Counted from the stretch's first letter, positions 33,874-42,709 are shown. The stretch: DNA of 64,000 bases from CAZGXM01 sp964529795 (GCA_964529795.1 CAZGXM010000006.1:7048-71047); one strand, 5' to 3'. Translations and numbers: made by a program. Notes: generated by a model from the sequence alone, not told the origin.

Positions 33874-34302
33874 TTATCCCAGTTTTATTATTTCTCCCGC
33901 CTTACTCCTTTTTACCAGCAAATTGGCAAAAATATCCTCATCCACCAGCAGTGGATTTTCACGGTATCGCCCGGCAAAAGGGACACACTTGTAATAAAGC
34001 GGGTCGTAAAGTAATGTGGATGAAATATTTTTAAATATTTCTTTTCCCTTAAGAGTCAGCTCAAGGCCATCAACCAGTTTCTCAGTGCGCAGCTCTCTTA
34101 ATATCCCGGCTATCCGGGCACTGTTGACCCCTTTTCCCTGCCTGGCAAAGTCATTAAATCCCGCAGGTGTTATTTTGCCCAAATGAGGCAAGGCATGAAG
34201 TTCCAACAGAAAAACCAAGTTATGCAGCCGCCTCTCGTTCCCCAAATGGGGAAACAAAATTAACCAGCCCATCACGAACACATGCTGCAAGGAATACTTC
34301 AT
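33874..34302 (-). CDS. Hypothetical protein, possible winged-helix fold
   Basis: A 142-residue protein between pgeF and the HlyD-like gene. The central part, VNSARIAGILRELRTEKLVD followed by GLELTLKGKEIFKNI, looks like a winged-helix DNA-binding unit of the PadR/phage-repressor sort, but I do not recognise a family. The N-terminus is hydrophobic. ATG at 34302 is preceded by GAGGGTG. It is probably co-transcribed with the ylm genes. Confidence 0.55.
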   Translation of the reverse strand: MKYSLQHVFVMGWLILFPHLGNERRLHNLVFLLELHALPHLGKITPAGFNDFARQGKGVNSARIAGILRELRTEKLVDGLELTLKGKEIFKNISSTLLYDPLYYKCVPFAGRYRENPLLVDEDIFANLLVKRSKAGEIIKLG

Positions 34303-34387
34303 AAATACACCCTCATTCCAATGAAAATACCAGCCCCGGCTACAGGGACGGGGAAGGCGTCCAATACCACCCGCTATTTAACGGTAA

Positions 34388-35209
34388 TTATTGCTTGTTT
34401 CCATTCAGCATAATAAATGCCGCCATACGCCCGGTTTTCCCTTTATCCCGGCGGTAAGAAAAAAACAATGCTTCATGGCAACACGTACATAACCCGGTAG
34501 TGTATATATTCTCCCGCTTTAGTCCCGCCTCCTGCAAAACCAGCCGGTTTGCCGACCATAAGTCCAGCAGGGTATGTTCCCGGTTTTGCGGCACAAGAAT
34601 ATCAGTCCGGTTTGGGAAACAGGCCCGAAAACGGCTGATAACCGGTTGGCCCACTTGATAGCAGCAGGGGCCGATAGAAGGCCCGATAACAGCTTTAATA
34701 TCGCTGACTTTTGAACCGTACTCAGTCCCCATCCTGGCAACCGCCGCAGCAGCAATGCGCAGCACTGTACCCTTCCACCCGGCATGAGTCAACCCCACAA
34801 GGCCCAGGGTTTCATCGGCAAGAAAAATCGGGACACAATCGGCATAAAATGTAACCAGGGGGACCCCGGTGTCCGCAGTCAGCATCCCGTCAGTATCGGG
34901 CAGAGCAGTGGCAAAGTCCTTACTGCCCCTGCCCCTGTCCTGCCGGTTGACAACTGCTATGTTGCTACCATGAATTTGCTGGGCGGTAACCCAATCATTA
35001 AGAGGCATCTGCAAAAGTTGGCCAATTTTTTCGCGATTTTCAATTGCCGCCGCTTCATCGTCCCCCGTATGCAGGCCCAGGTTCAAACTGTCATAAGGCG
35101 GTTTGCTCACTCCGCCTGTGCGCGTGGAAAAAAAGGCACTGATATTATTCATGCCGGTATAACGAACATACTTGATACCGTCAGTTTCCGCAACTTCATG
35201 TGTAATCAA
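34388..35209 (-). CDS. pgeF: Purine nucleoside phosphorylase / laccase-domain protein YlmD
   Basis: The DUF152 (YfiH/YlmD) family was once called polyphenol oxidase; members studied recently are purine nucleoside phosphorylases or deaminases, and the E. coli member edits peptidoglycan precursors. The 273-residue product has FFSTRTGGVSKPPYDSLNLG, VTFYADCVPIFLAD, GLVGLTHAGWKGTVLRI and IGPSIGPCCYQVG, which include the metal-binding His and Cys residues. The start is TTG at 35209 behind GGAAGGATTGG. Confidence 0.9.
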   Translation of the reverse strand: MITHEVAETDGIKYVRYTGMNNISAFFSTRTGGVSKPPYDSLNLGLHTGDDEAAAIENREKIGQLLQMPLNDWVTAQQIHGSNIAVVNRQDRGRGSKDFATALPDTDGMLTADTGVPLVTFYADCVPIFLADETLGLVGLTHAGWKGTVLRIAAAAVARMGTEYGSKVSDIKAVIGPSIGPCCYQVGQPVISRFRACFPNRTDILVPQNREHTLLDLWSANRLVLQEAGLKRENIYTTGLCTCCHEALFFSYRRDKGKTGRMAAFIMLNGNKQ

Positions 35210-35280
35210 ATTTTACCAATCCTTCCATAAAACCTTGACGCAAACATAACTACAATATAATATTAAAGCAAAATCAAAAA

Positions 35281-35345
35281 AAATACCAGCGCCCCACAGG
35301 CTTAAAGCCGGATAGTCAGCACGGTCTGGTTGCTGGCGCTTTTCG
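35281..35345 (-). other. Possible structured RNA or terminator in the pgeF-nrdG gap
   Basis: AGCGCC near 35340 on the minus strand pairs with GGCGCT near 35291, enclosing about 40 nt with a further CCGGCTTTAAGCC hairpin, and is followed by ATTTTTTTT. On the minus strand this is a terminator-like structure about 75 nt upstream of the pgeF start, so it could end nrdG-side transcription or act as a leader attenuator. I match it to no known riboswitch. Confidence 0.35.
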
Positions 35346-35420
35346 GACTGCTGCACGGTTTATCCAAATGGTTTAACTTTTTTCTTGCCTTTGTTTTATA
35401 TAACATGCCCGGAAATACCT

Positions 35421-35450
35421 AAAAAAACGGCACTCACGAAACGAGTACCG
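35421..35450 (-). terminator. Rho-independent terminator of the nrd operon
   Basis: CGGTACTC and GAGTGCCG pair with one mismatch around GTTTCGT, followed by seven T residues on the minus strand. The stem overlaps the last codons of nrdG. Confidence 0.8.
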
Positions 35451-35940
35451 CCTTCCCCTGTGCCAAAGAACTTTTTACATCAATTATCCGCTGGTTCCGC
35501 GAACCGCGAAATGCCAGTGCCAAATCCCTTTGCTCCTTGAGATAAGGCCCGTCCACCAACACATCGCTCACCGCCAACAAACGATAATAGTCGGGATTTA
35601 TTTCACTCAAGGCCACCAATTCTTCAAAAAGATACCCGGTATATGTCACTATATCGTAACCTTTCCCCAAAGCCTTTAACCGTTCACCCAAACACGCAAA
35701 TTTGCCGGCCTGGTAAAAAGGTTCCCCGCCGGAGAATGTCACCCCCTTGATCAGGGGTGAAGAAGTTATCATCGCCAACAAATTCTCCACTGTTTCCGTT
35801 TTTCCCCCATGGGGGTCATGGGTTTCGGGATTATGGCATTCAGGACAGCCATGCGGGCACCCCTGCGCAAAAATGACCAAGCGAATTCCGGGCCCGTCCA
35901 CCACACTTTCGCGCACTACCCCGGCAATTCTTAATTCCAC
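35434..35940 (-). CDS. nrdG: Anaerobic ribonucleotide reductase activating protein
   Basis: NrdG is the radical SAM enzyme that creates the glycyl radical on NrdD. The 168-residue product has the CX3CX2C cluster motif as CPHGCPECHNPE and the SAM-binding GVTFSGGEPFYQAG. It follows nrdD by about 120 nt; the gap holds a small 7-bp tandem repeat. Its 3' end is inside the operon terminator. Confidence 0.94.
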   Translation of the reverse strand: MELRIAGVVRESVVDGPGIRLVIFAQGCPHGCPECHNPETHDPHGGKTETVENLLAMITSSPLIKGVTFSGGEPFYQAGKFACLGERLKALGKGYDIVTYTGYLFEELVALSEINPDYYRLLAVSDVLVDGPYLKEQRDLALAFRGSRNQRIIDVKSSLAQGKAVLVS

Positions 35941-35963
35941 TTTAGAAAAACCTCCCCCTGATC

Positions 35964-35991
35964 GATGTTCGATGTTCGATGTTCGATATTC
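35964..35991. repeat. 7-bp tandem repeat, four copies
   Basis: GATGTTC occurs three times in a row and a fourth copy reads GATATTC. It lies in the nrdD-nrdG gap just upstream of the nrdG start region. A slippage-prone microsatellite; no function evident. Confidence 0.85.
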
Positions 35992-36061
35992 GAACTGTGG
36001 TATTCCTTTTGGGTCTACTGCCTATTTGTTTCCGGGATTTTCCCCCAAAAGAGTGTTGTGT

Positions 36062-38074
36062 TTATATGTGGGCTACCCGGTCGTGAAGTTCTGCCAGTTT
36101 TGCATCGTTAAACCTGTCCACGGTGCTGAAATAACCGGTAATACGCCTTACCCGCTTAATTGCGGGTGAACCGCAGACCGGGCAGTTATCTTCATCAATT
36201 ACCCCCAGGTGATTGCACCCGAGGCAAAAGTCGATGGGAAAGTTTATCCCTGCATAACCCATATCATTGGCTGCCATATGTCTCACTACAGTCTCAATGG
36301 CTTCCGGGTTATGCACCGGCGGCGCCTCCAATTCTACATAACTGATGTGTCCTGCAGTGGTATATTTATGATAAGGTCCCTCCTTGGCAACTTTATCAAA
36401 CATACTGATGGGAAATGAAACGGGAATATGAAATGAGTTGGTATAGTACTCCTTGTCGGTAATGCCTTCAATTTCACCATATTCCTCACGATCAATGGCA
36501 ACAAAGCGCCCGGACAGCCCTTCTGCCGGAGTGGCCAACAAACTGTAATTCAACTGGTAGGCTTTTGCCGCTTCGTCCACCCGCTTGCGCATATGGGCAA
36601 CAATCTCCAACCCCAGTTCCTGCGCCTCATTTGACTGGCCGTGGTGTTCACCGACAAGGCCGGTAAGGGTTTCTGCCAGGCCAATAAAACCAATGGATAA
36701 AGTCCCATGTTTAATGGCTTCTTCAATCCTGTCTTGCATCCCCAATTTTTCAGAATCCAGATACAGGTGCTGCCCCATCAGGAAAGGCATGTCCTTAACT
36801 CTCAGATTGGCCTGGATCCGGTAGCGATGGTAAAGCTGGCGTACAGCCAAATCAATAATTTTATCCAGATCTCGATAGAACTTGTCCATATTCCCCCTGG
36901 CCTTGATTGCCAACCGGGGAAGATTGATAGTGGTGAAGGAAAGGTTACCCCTTTTTTCCGTCACCTCGGGGCCTACCAGATTGGACATTACCCTGGTGCG
37001 GCAGCCCATATAACTGACCTGGGCGCCATAAGGGCTGTTAAATGACGAATCCATAAAACTGAATGTGGGATTCATCCGTTTAGCCGCCACTCTGATGGCC
37101 AACTGGAACAAATCATAATTGGGGTCGCCTTTTTCAAAATTTATTCCCTTTTTCAACCTGAAAATAATGTTGGGGAAAATGGGGTTTTCACCCCGGCCCA
37201 AGCCCCTTTCGTAGGCCAACAGCAGATTCCTGGTCACTTTTCGTCCCGCTTCGGTTTGGTCGGTGCCCACATTGAGACTGCTAAACGGCACCTGGGCCCC
37301 GGCACGGCTGTGCATGGAATTTAAATTGTAAATTAAGGCTTCCATGGCCTGGTATATTTCCTCATCGGAGGCATTGGCCACAAACGGCGCAATATCCCGG
37401 TCGAAAAACGCGAAGGACTGGCCGCCGTGCATGTCATTTTGGGAGCTTTGCAGGACAATTGCGGCCAGAGCAGTGGCTGAGGAAGCACGTTTTGGCGGGC
37501 GAATATACCCGTGGCCGTTGTTAAACCCATTGGTCAATAACTCACCCAGGGGAATCTGAACACAGGTCAGCGTTTTACCGTAAAAGTCCAAGTCATGAAT
37601 ATGTATCTCGCCACGCCTGTGCGCGTTGGAAAATTCCTCGGGTATCAAACGACTTAAATAGTATGTCTTACTGGCAGCGCTGGCAATCTGCAGCATTTTT
37701 GCCGACGGCGAATTACTGACATTGGCGTTTTCCCGGTTGGTTTCCACCAATATCGCCTCCACCGCGTCCATCAAATCTGTTTTGGCATCGCGGATACGGG
37801 TACGCTTATCGCGATACAATATGTAAGCCTTGGCAGTTTTGGCATGGCCCGATTCGATTAAAATCTTTTCCACAGCATCCTGGACATCTTCCACGGAAAA
37901 AATGTCGCCGTTAAACTTGGATTTCAGGTATTTTAACACCTCCAGGGTTAATTCCATGGCCATTTGGCGGTCTTCACCGCCCACTGCCCTGGCAGCGGCA
38001 AAAATTGCATTGGTAATTTTTACCTCATTAAAATCTACCATCCTGCCATCTCTTTTCATAATCCTGTCAAACAT
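36062..38074 (-). CDS. nrdD: Anaerobic (class III) ribonucleoside-triphosphate reductase
   Basis: NrdD makes deoxyribonucleotides without oxygen, using a glycyl radical. The 670-residue product has an N-terminal ATP-cone (MFDRIMKRDGRMVDFNEVKI), the catalytic barrel with GEIHIHDLDFYGKTLTC and SSQNDMHGGQSFAFFD, a C-terminal four-cysteine zinc site (CLGCNHLGVIDEDNCPVC) and the glycyl radical loop RRITGYFSTVDRF. It lies between nrdR and nrdG, and the only ribonucleotide reductase in view is the oxygen-sensitive type, which suits an anaerobe. Confidence 0.95.
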   Translation of the reverse strand: MFDRIMKRDGRMVDFNEVKITNAIFAAARAVGGEDRQMAMELTLEVLKYLKSKFNGDIFSVEDVQDAVEKILIESGHAKTAKAYILYRDKRTRIRDAKTDLMDAVEAILVETNRENANVSNSPSAKMLQIASAASKTYYLSRLIPEEFSNAHRRGEIHIHDLDFYGKTLTCVQIPLGELLTNGFNNGHGYIRPPKRASSATALAAIVLQSSQNDMHGGQSFAFFDRDIAPFVANASDEEIYQAMEALIYNLNSMHSRAGAQVPFSSLNVGTDQTEAGRKVTRNLLLAYERGLGRGENPIFPNIIFRLKKGINFEKGDPNYDLFQLAIRVAAKRMNPTFSFMDSSFNSPYGAQVSYMGCRTRVMSNLVGPEVTEKRGNLSFTTINLPRLAIKARGNMDKFYRDLDKIIDLAVRQLYHRYRIQANLRVKDMPFLMGQHLYLDSEKLGMQDRIEEAIKHGTLSIGFIGLAETLTGLVGEHHGQSNEAQELGLEIVAHMRKRVDEAAKAYQLNYSLLATPAEGLSGRFVAIDREEYGEIEGITDKEYYTNSFHIPVSFPISMFDKVAKEGPYHKYTTAGHISYVELEAPPVHNPEAIETVVRHMAANDMGYAGINFPIDFCLGCNHLGVIDEDNCPVCGSPAIKRVRRITGYFSTVDRFNDAKLAELHDRVAHI

Positions 38075-38092
38075 AATAACCCCTCCCCTAGA

Positions 38093-38551
38093 TTATTTTT
38101 TGCTTTGTAACAAAGTTTCCAGCTCCTGCATAAATGTATGCAAGTCCTTGAACTGCCTGTAAACCGAGGCAAACCGGACATAAGCAACCTCGTCCAACAC
38201 CTTGAGCTTTTCCATCACCAGTTCGCCAATCATCTGACTGGAAACTTCCCTTTCCATGGAATTTAATAACTCCCGGTCAATCTCTTCTACTGCATTCTCC
38301 AAATCCCTGGTGGATATGGGACGTTTTTCACAGGCTTTAATAATTCCACCCAGCAGTTTACTCCTATCAAACATTTCCCTGCGCCCGTCTTTTTTCACCA
38401 CCACCAGCGGTACAGCCTCAATGCGCTCATACGTGGTAAAACGTTTTTCGCACTCCAGACACTCCCGGCGCCGGCGAATGGCACTGCCTTCTTCCGCCGG
38501 ACGGGAATCTATCACCTTGGAATCCTCATTACCGCAAAAAGGGCACAACAT
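38093..38551 (-). CDS. nrdR: Transcriptional repressor NrdR
   Basis: NrdR senses ATP/dATP through an ATP-cone and represses ribonucleotide reductase genes. The 152-residue product starts with the zinc ribbon MLCPFCGNEDSKVIDSRPAE ... RRECLECEKRFTTYER, followed by the ATP-cone VVKKDGRREMFDRSKLLGGI. The ATG at 38551 is behind GGGAGG. It is the first gene of the nrdR-nrdD-nrdG operon and its promoter carries two NrdR boxes, so it should control itself and the reductase. Confidence 0.95.
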   Translation of the reverse strand: MLCPFCGNEDSKVIDSRPAEEGSAIRRRRECLECEKRFTTYERIEAVPLVVVKKDGRREMFDRSKLLGGIIKACEKRPISTRDLENAVEEIDRELLNSMEREVSSQMIGELVMEKLKVLDEVAYVRFASVYRQFKDLHTFMQELETLLQSKK

Positions 38552-38675
38552 CCGGCAATCCTCCCAAAAATTATTCAAAATACGACAAAAAAAAAGTTAA
38601 TAAAAAAGGACATTAATCCCAAACCGACGAACATTTTATGTATGATAATAAGCTTAGAAATAAAATTTGCTTCTC

Positions 38676-38727
38676 TACTAAATATTGTACCAGTTATTAT
38701 TATATTGCACCATATATAGTGTGTCAA
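38676..38727 (-). promoter_or_regulatory. nrd operon promoter with two NrdR boxes
   Basis: On the minus strand TTGACA (38722-38727) and TATAAT (38699-38704) are separated by 17 bp. NrdR box 1, CACTATATATGGTG (38708-38721), fills the spacer. Box 2, TACAATATTTAGTA (38676-38689), lies just past the -10. The centres are 32 bp apart, about three helical turns, as is usual for NrdR. Binding would block RNA polymerase. Confidence 0.88.
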
Positions 38728-38821
38728 GCACTGAAAGAAAATTTGCCAAAAAAATTATGCACCGCCTCCCACGGTGCATTTGTATTGTTTCTGAAATTAT
38801 TGGAAAAGAATTGCAGCAATG

Positions 38822-39088
38822 TTACTCACCTGTATCGTGTTTCGGGTCAACAAAATTTTGCATTTCCACCAGGATAACATCCACGCCTACCTTGACAATG
38901 TTTTTCCATTCAATGGTTACATCCTCGTTACGCCGTAAAAAGGATAAAAACTTATTTGCTCCCGGCAAAATCAAGGATTTTATCCGCCCCGAATCCAAGT
39001 CCAGCTCTATGTCCTTTATGTATCCCAGACTGCGTCCGTCCACCACGTTAATTACCGTTCGCATTTTCAACTCCGAAACTCTTACCAA
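38822..39088 (-). CDS. ymxH: YlmC/YmxH-family PRC-barrel protein
   Basis: The 88-residue product is a PRC-barrel domain: RTVINVVDGRSLGYIKDIEL, DLDSGRIKSLILPG, IEWKNIVKVGVDVILVE. The YlmC/YmxH family is restricted to sporulating Firmicutes and has no defined role. The start is TTG at 39088 behind GGGAGGTGACC. It is the first of the sporulation block seen here. Confidence 0.88.
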   Translation of the reverse strand: MVRVSELKMRTVINVVDGRSLGYIKDIELDLDSGRIKSLILPGANKFLSFLRRNEDVTIEWKNIVKVGVDVILVEMQNFVDPKHDTGE

Positions 39089-39228
39089 TTCCGGTCACCT
39101 CCCAGGTCCTCTCATCATATTTATATGTAACTAATCGCAAATTGTGCATAAAAATAGCACGGCTCTTGCCGTGCGAGGTTGCCTGAAGACCGCTGGTACC
39201 ACCAAGGACCCATTTAGGTCGGACGATA

Positions 39229-39864
39229 TCAATTGGTTTCCAAGCCAGCTTCATTGACATTGCCCAACCGGTATGCATGGGCGCCTCGAATTATTTCCAG
39301 CAGCTTAAACCTGACCTGAATCCCTTTTTTATTCCGGTTTCCACTCAACGTGGGCAGTACTTGCTGCTGCAGGTCAGCAGTCAAACTATTGGATATATCC
39401 ACAAAACAAAGGGGTGGAAAAAGAATGCACCACCAATTTTCTCCCTGGCCTTCACCGATTACCACTCGTAAAGCCTCATAATTTCCTGCAGGTAAGGTTA
39501 TGTAACCATAGGACTTGACGGGAAATTGGAAATTACCTAACATGGCCTTTACCGGATAACTGTATCCCTGTCGTACAACTTCCCTTTGCGCCACGGTCTC
39601 TATTTTCTTTAAATTTCCCCGTACCAAAGCTCGCGCTTCTTCCAAGCTGCCTGCTTGGGACAACGGCTCTTTAAGCGCCTGTAAAATTTTATCCCTGACG
39701 TCTCTTTTCAACGCCTGGTCAAAGTCAGTATCGCTGTTGGCAATCACGTGAAAGCGAATGAGATTATCATAAGGTTGCAAGGAAGCTGCCTTTCGGTCCG
39801 CCTGCCCCAACCAAATTAAACCCACAAGCAGCACCACTGACAGGAGCAACACTCCACGTTTCAT
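39229..39864 (-). CDS. spoIIR: Stage II sporulation protein R
   Basis: SpoIIR is the signal protein made in the forespore and exported to trigger SpoIIGA, which then activates pro-sigma-E in the mother cell. The 211-residue product has an N-terminal signal anchor (MKRGVLLLSVVLLVGLIWLG) and the family core LIRFHVIANSDTDFDQALKR, DVRDKIL, with GNYEALRVVIGEGQGENWWC and LFPPLCFVD. ATG at 39864 is behind GGGAGGAG. It follows sigG by 31 nt, so a sigma-G/sigma-F forespore transcript could include both. Confidence 0.93.
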   Translation of the reverse strand: MKRGVLLLSVVLLVGLIWLGQADRKAASLQPYDNLIRFHVIANSDTDFDQALKRDVRDKILQALKEPLSQAGSLEEARALVRGNLKKIETVAQREVVRQGYSYPVKAMLGNFQFPVKSYGYITLPAGNYEALRVVIGEGQGENWWCILFPPLCFVDISNSLTADLQQQVLPTLSGNRNKKGIQVRFKLLEIIRGAHAYRLGNVNEAGLETN

Positions 39865-39895
39865 AAGATACTCCTCCCTTGTAATTTTAACCTTT

Positions 39896-40666
39896 TTACA
39901 CATACTTTCTCATATGCATCAATGCCGCCTTTTCCAGTCTGGATACCTGGGCCTGCGAGATACCGATTTCGTCAGCAACTTCCATCTGCGTCTTTCCTTC
40001 AAAAAAGCGCAGCGTCAAAATCAGTTTTTCCCGGTGGTTTAATCTTCTCAACGCCTCACGGACCGAGATGTCCTCCAGCCAGCTGGTATCCACGTGTTTG
40101 TCGTCACCGATCTGGTCCATCACAAAGATCGGGTCGCCGCCGTCATGGTAGATCGGCTCAAACAAAGAAATTGGTTCTTGGATAGCGTCCAGGGCAAAAA
40201 TTATTTCCTCCCGGGGTATTTTCAAGACGTCGGCTATCTCGCTGATGGACGGTTCCCGGGAGTACTTGTTTACCAGCGTATCTCTCACCTGGAGCGCCTT
40301 GTAAGCAATATCCCGCAGGGAGCGGCTGACGCGAATGGGATTGTTGTCCCGCAGGTACCTGCGTATTTCCCCAATGATCATGGGAACCGCGTAGGTGGAA
40401 AACTTTACGTTTTGTTCCAAATCAAAATTGTCAATGGCTTTTAACAAGCCGATACAGCCTACCTGAAACAAATCATCCACATATTCACCTCTATTGGTAA
40501 AACGTTGAATGACACTCAATACCAAACGCAAGTTGCCGTTAACCAGTTTTTCACGAGCCTTTTCATCCCCTTGCTGCATCTGTCGGAAAAGCTTACGCAT
40601 TTCTTCGTTTTTCAGCACCGGCAATTTTGAGGTATTTACCCCGCATATTTCCACCTTGTTGGTCAT
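39896..40666 (-). CDS. sigG: RNA polymerase sigma factor SigG
   Basis: Late forespore sigma factor. The 256-residue product starts TNKVEICGVNTSKLPVLKNE, the conserved sigma-G N-terminus, followed by region 2 (LFQVGCIGLLKAIDNFDL, KFSTYAVPMIIGEIRRYLRD), region 3 (RVSRSLRDIAYKALQVRD) and region 4 (EKLILTLRFFEGKTQMEVAD then IGISQAQVSRLEK). ATG at 40666 is behind AAGGAGGG. It is downstream of spoIIGA-sigE as in other sporeformers. Confidence 0.95.
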   Translation of the reverse strand: MTNKVEICGVNTSKLPVLKNEEMRKLFRQMQQGDEKAREKLVNGNLRLVLSVIQRFTNRGEYVDDLFQVGCIGLLKAIDNFDLEQNVKFSTYAVPMIIGEIRRYLRDNNPIRVSRSLRDIAYKALQVRDTLVNKYSREPSISEIADVLKIPREEIIFALDAIQEPISLFEPIYHDGGDPIFVMDQIGDDKHVDTSWLEDISVREALRRLNHREKLILTLRFFEGKTQMEVADEIGISQAQVSRLEKAALMHMRKYV

Positions 40667-40761
40667 CAATGAAGAGACCCTCCTTTGGTAAAAGGCTCTG
40701 TGTTTCATCATTTGAGAGTATTACCAAGCGCCGGCGCTTTTATACCGAAAAACACCCACTG

Positions 40762-40796
40762 AAAAAAAGAAAACCCCGGCTTAAGTGACCGGAGTT
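40762..40796 (-). terminator. Rho-independent terminator after sigE
   Basis: On the minus strand AACTCCGG and CCGGGGTT pair with one mismatch around TCACTTAAG, followed by TTCTTTTTTT. It separates sigE from sigG, consistent with sigG having its own forespore promoter. Confidence 0.82.
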
Positions 40797-40845
40797 TGGT
40801 AAAATTTTTCACACTGTCAGGATTTTATAACATAGAACCAGATAC

Positions 40846-41574
40846 TTATTCCATGCGGCTGATTTCTTTCCTTAAACGCTTGATAATTCTCTTTTCCAGG
40901 CGGGAAATATACGATTGGGAAATGCCCAGGAGGTCAGCAACTTCCTTTTGAGTTTTTTCCGTCCCATCCTGATTCAGCCCAAAGCGTGCCTCCATAATCT
41001 TTTTCTCCCTGGAATTGAGTCTTTTTATGGCTGCCCGCAGCAGTTTTTTGTCCACTTCCTCCTCAATTTCCTTATAAATAATGTCATTATCAGTCCCCAG
41101 GACGTCGGATAAAAGCAACTCGTTGCCGTCCCAGTCCACATTGAGCGGCTCGTCAAAGGACACTTCCACCCTGGTTTTACTGTTTCGCCTGAGGTACATT
41201 AAGATTTCATTTTCAATACAACGGCTGGCATAGGTGGCCAATTTTATTTTTTTCCGTGGGTTAAAGGTGTTTACCGCCTTGATCAAGCCGATTGAGCCGA
41301 TGGATACCAAATCTTCAATTCCCACACCGGTATTTTCAAATTTACGGGCAATGTAAACCACCAGACGCAGGTTGCGTTCAATCAGGATGCTTTTAACCGC
41401 CCGGTCTCCCTGTTCCAATTTGTCCAGCAGCATTTTTTCTTCGTCAACGGATAGCGGTGGGGGCAGTGCTTCACTGCTGCCCACGTAGTAAATGGTTTCA
41501 GGCCGCCTGACCAGTAAAACCAGCTTTCGCTTGATAATCATCAACCTGATTTTCATTGCTTTCAGGTTAAACAA
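40846..41574 (-). CDS. sigE: RNA polymerase sigma factor SigE (pro-sigma-E)
   Basis: Early mother-cell sigma factor made as an inactive precursor and cut by SpoIIGA. The 242-residue product has a basic, hydrophobic N-terminal pro-region (about the first 30 residues, ending near IYYVGSSEALPPPLS), region 2 (DLVSIGSIGLIKAVNTFNPR, KLATYASRCIENEILMYLRR) and region 4 (NSREKKIMEARFGL, LLGISQSYISRLEKRIIKRL). Start TTG at 41574 is behind GGGGTGG. Its upstream neighbour is the cognate protease gene. Confidence 0.95.
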   Translation of the reverse strand: MFNLKAMKIRLMIIKRKLVLLVRRPETIYYVGSSEALPPPLSVDEEKMLLDKLEQGDRAVKSILIERNLRLVVYIARKFENTGVGIEDLVSIGSIGLIKAVNTFNPRKKIKLATYASRCIENEILMYLRRNSKTRVEVSFDEPLNVDWDGNELLLSDVLGTDNDIIYKEIEEEVDKKLLRAAIKRLNSREKKIMEARFGLNQDGTEKTQKEVADLLGISQSYISRLEKRIIKRLRKEISRME

Positions 41575-41600
41575 GTTACCACCCCGTTTGCCAAATAAAT

Positions 41601-42542
41601 TTATGCTGCCTCCAAAAGGTCCGGGTGCAGCAAGGCCCGGTAATCACCTTTTGATGAAAGCTTCTGATGGTAGACGGCTACCACCACATCCTTGATCTTG
41701 ATAATTCTGTCCTCAGTAACCACCACCACGTCATCGGGGCGCAGCCCCAACAGCATCCCTTTGTTCTGGCCCAGAGAGGAGAAGGGAATCAACCTCACCC
41801 GGAAACCCCAACTGGCATCCTTTTCCAAACCCTTGATGATTTCTTCCAGGTTATTGTGGTCTTTTTCAAAAGCCGGCCTGAGGTTTTCCGGCAATAAGTC
41901 CTTTAAAGCGCCGTATTCGGCTATCATCACCGGTTTCTGGGTCAGCGGGTCCCGGAGGCTGTTTCCCGTATCCACCAGTGCATTTAACGCCAGACGGCGC
42001 TCACCAAACCTGACCACCACCGGAACGCACAGCATGGAACGCAGGATGTTTCTGCGCAAGAAAGTCCTGCCCCACTTGCCTACCATCACGGCCACCGCCA
42101 ACGCAGCAACCAACCACGTGTAGCGTACGTTAATTAAAAAGATAATCAATCCGTTCATGGTGCTGTACGCAGCCTGGTTGTTCTGGAACAGGTAAATGGA
42201 ACCCAGCATCGCCCCACCCATGGCAAAAGCAACCAAATATAAATGCATGATGATGTTAAAGAATCTTTTAAAACTTTCCCGGGGAAAGACAACCACGACC
42301 ATGATTACGGAAACCAGCACCTTCAGCAAAAACAATCTCAGCGTATCCAGGTAACCAGGAATCATATACAGCAGGTAAAAAATCAGCAGGGAAAATGCCG
42401 CCCCAATAGCGGCACCTGCCAGGAGTCTTACGGGAACAGACCTTGCCTGGGCAAATCTCCCCGTAGTCCACAGTATGACATAATCCATCACAAAATTAAC
42501 GAGAAAGACAATATCCAGATAAACAATATCATCCCGGACCAC
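41601..42542 (-). CDS. spoIIGA: Sporulation sigma-E factor processing peptidase SpoIIGA
   Basis: SpoIIGA is the membrane aspartic protease that activates pro-sigma-E after a SpoIIR signal. The product has five or so N-terminal membrane spans (VYLDIVFLVNFVMDYVILWT at the start) and a C-terminal protease domain with the catalytic motif NALVDTGNSLRDPLTQKPV and RVRLIPFSSLGQNKG. The GTG at 42542 is 6 nt behind GGGGGG; the ATG at 42557 lacks a site. It is 26 nt upstream of sigE. Confidence 0.92.
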   Translation of the reverse strand: MVRDDIVYLDIVFLVNFVMDYVILWTTGRFAQARSVPVRLLAGAAIGAAFSLLIFYLLYMIPGYLDTLRLFLLKVLVSVIMVVVVFPRESFKRFFNIIMHLYLVAFAMGGAMLGSIYLFQNNQAAYSTMNGLIIFLINVRYTWLVAALAVAVMVGKWGRTFLRRNILRSMLCVPVVVRFGERRLALNALVDTGNSLRDPLTQKPVMIAEYGALKDLLPENLRPAFEKDHNNLEEIIKGLEKDASWGFRVRLIPFSSLGQNKGMLLGLRPDDVVVVTEDRIIKIKDVVVAVYHQKLSSKGDYRALLHPDLLEAA

Positions 42543-42681
42543 CGGTTTCCCCCCCAAAGGTTGTATTGTCCCAGCGCCTCTTAAAAATTATATGATACAA
42601 CCTCATCCTTGATGACAAGTTAGTTCATTTATAATTATATTGCTCAGGCCGCCAAAAACCTGTCATTTTCTGTACCGGCAA

Positions 42682-42709
42682 TAAAAAATACCCACCTAAT
42701 CCGGTGGGT
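42682..42709 (-). terminator. Rho-independent terminator after the 70-residue membrane protein
   Basis: CCCACC and GGTGGG pair around GGATTA on the minus strand, followed by ATTTTTTATT. It isolates the small membrane gene from spoIIGA. Confidence 0.82.
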
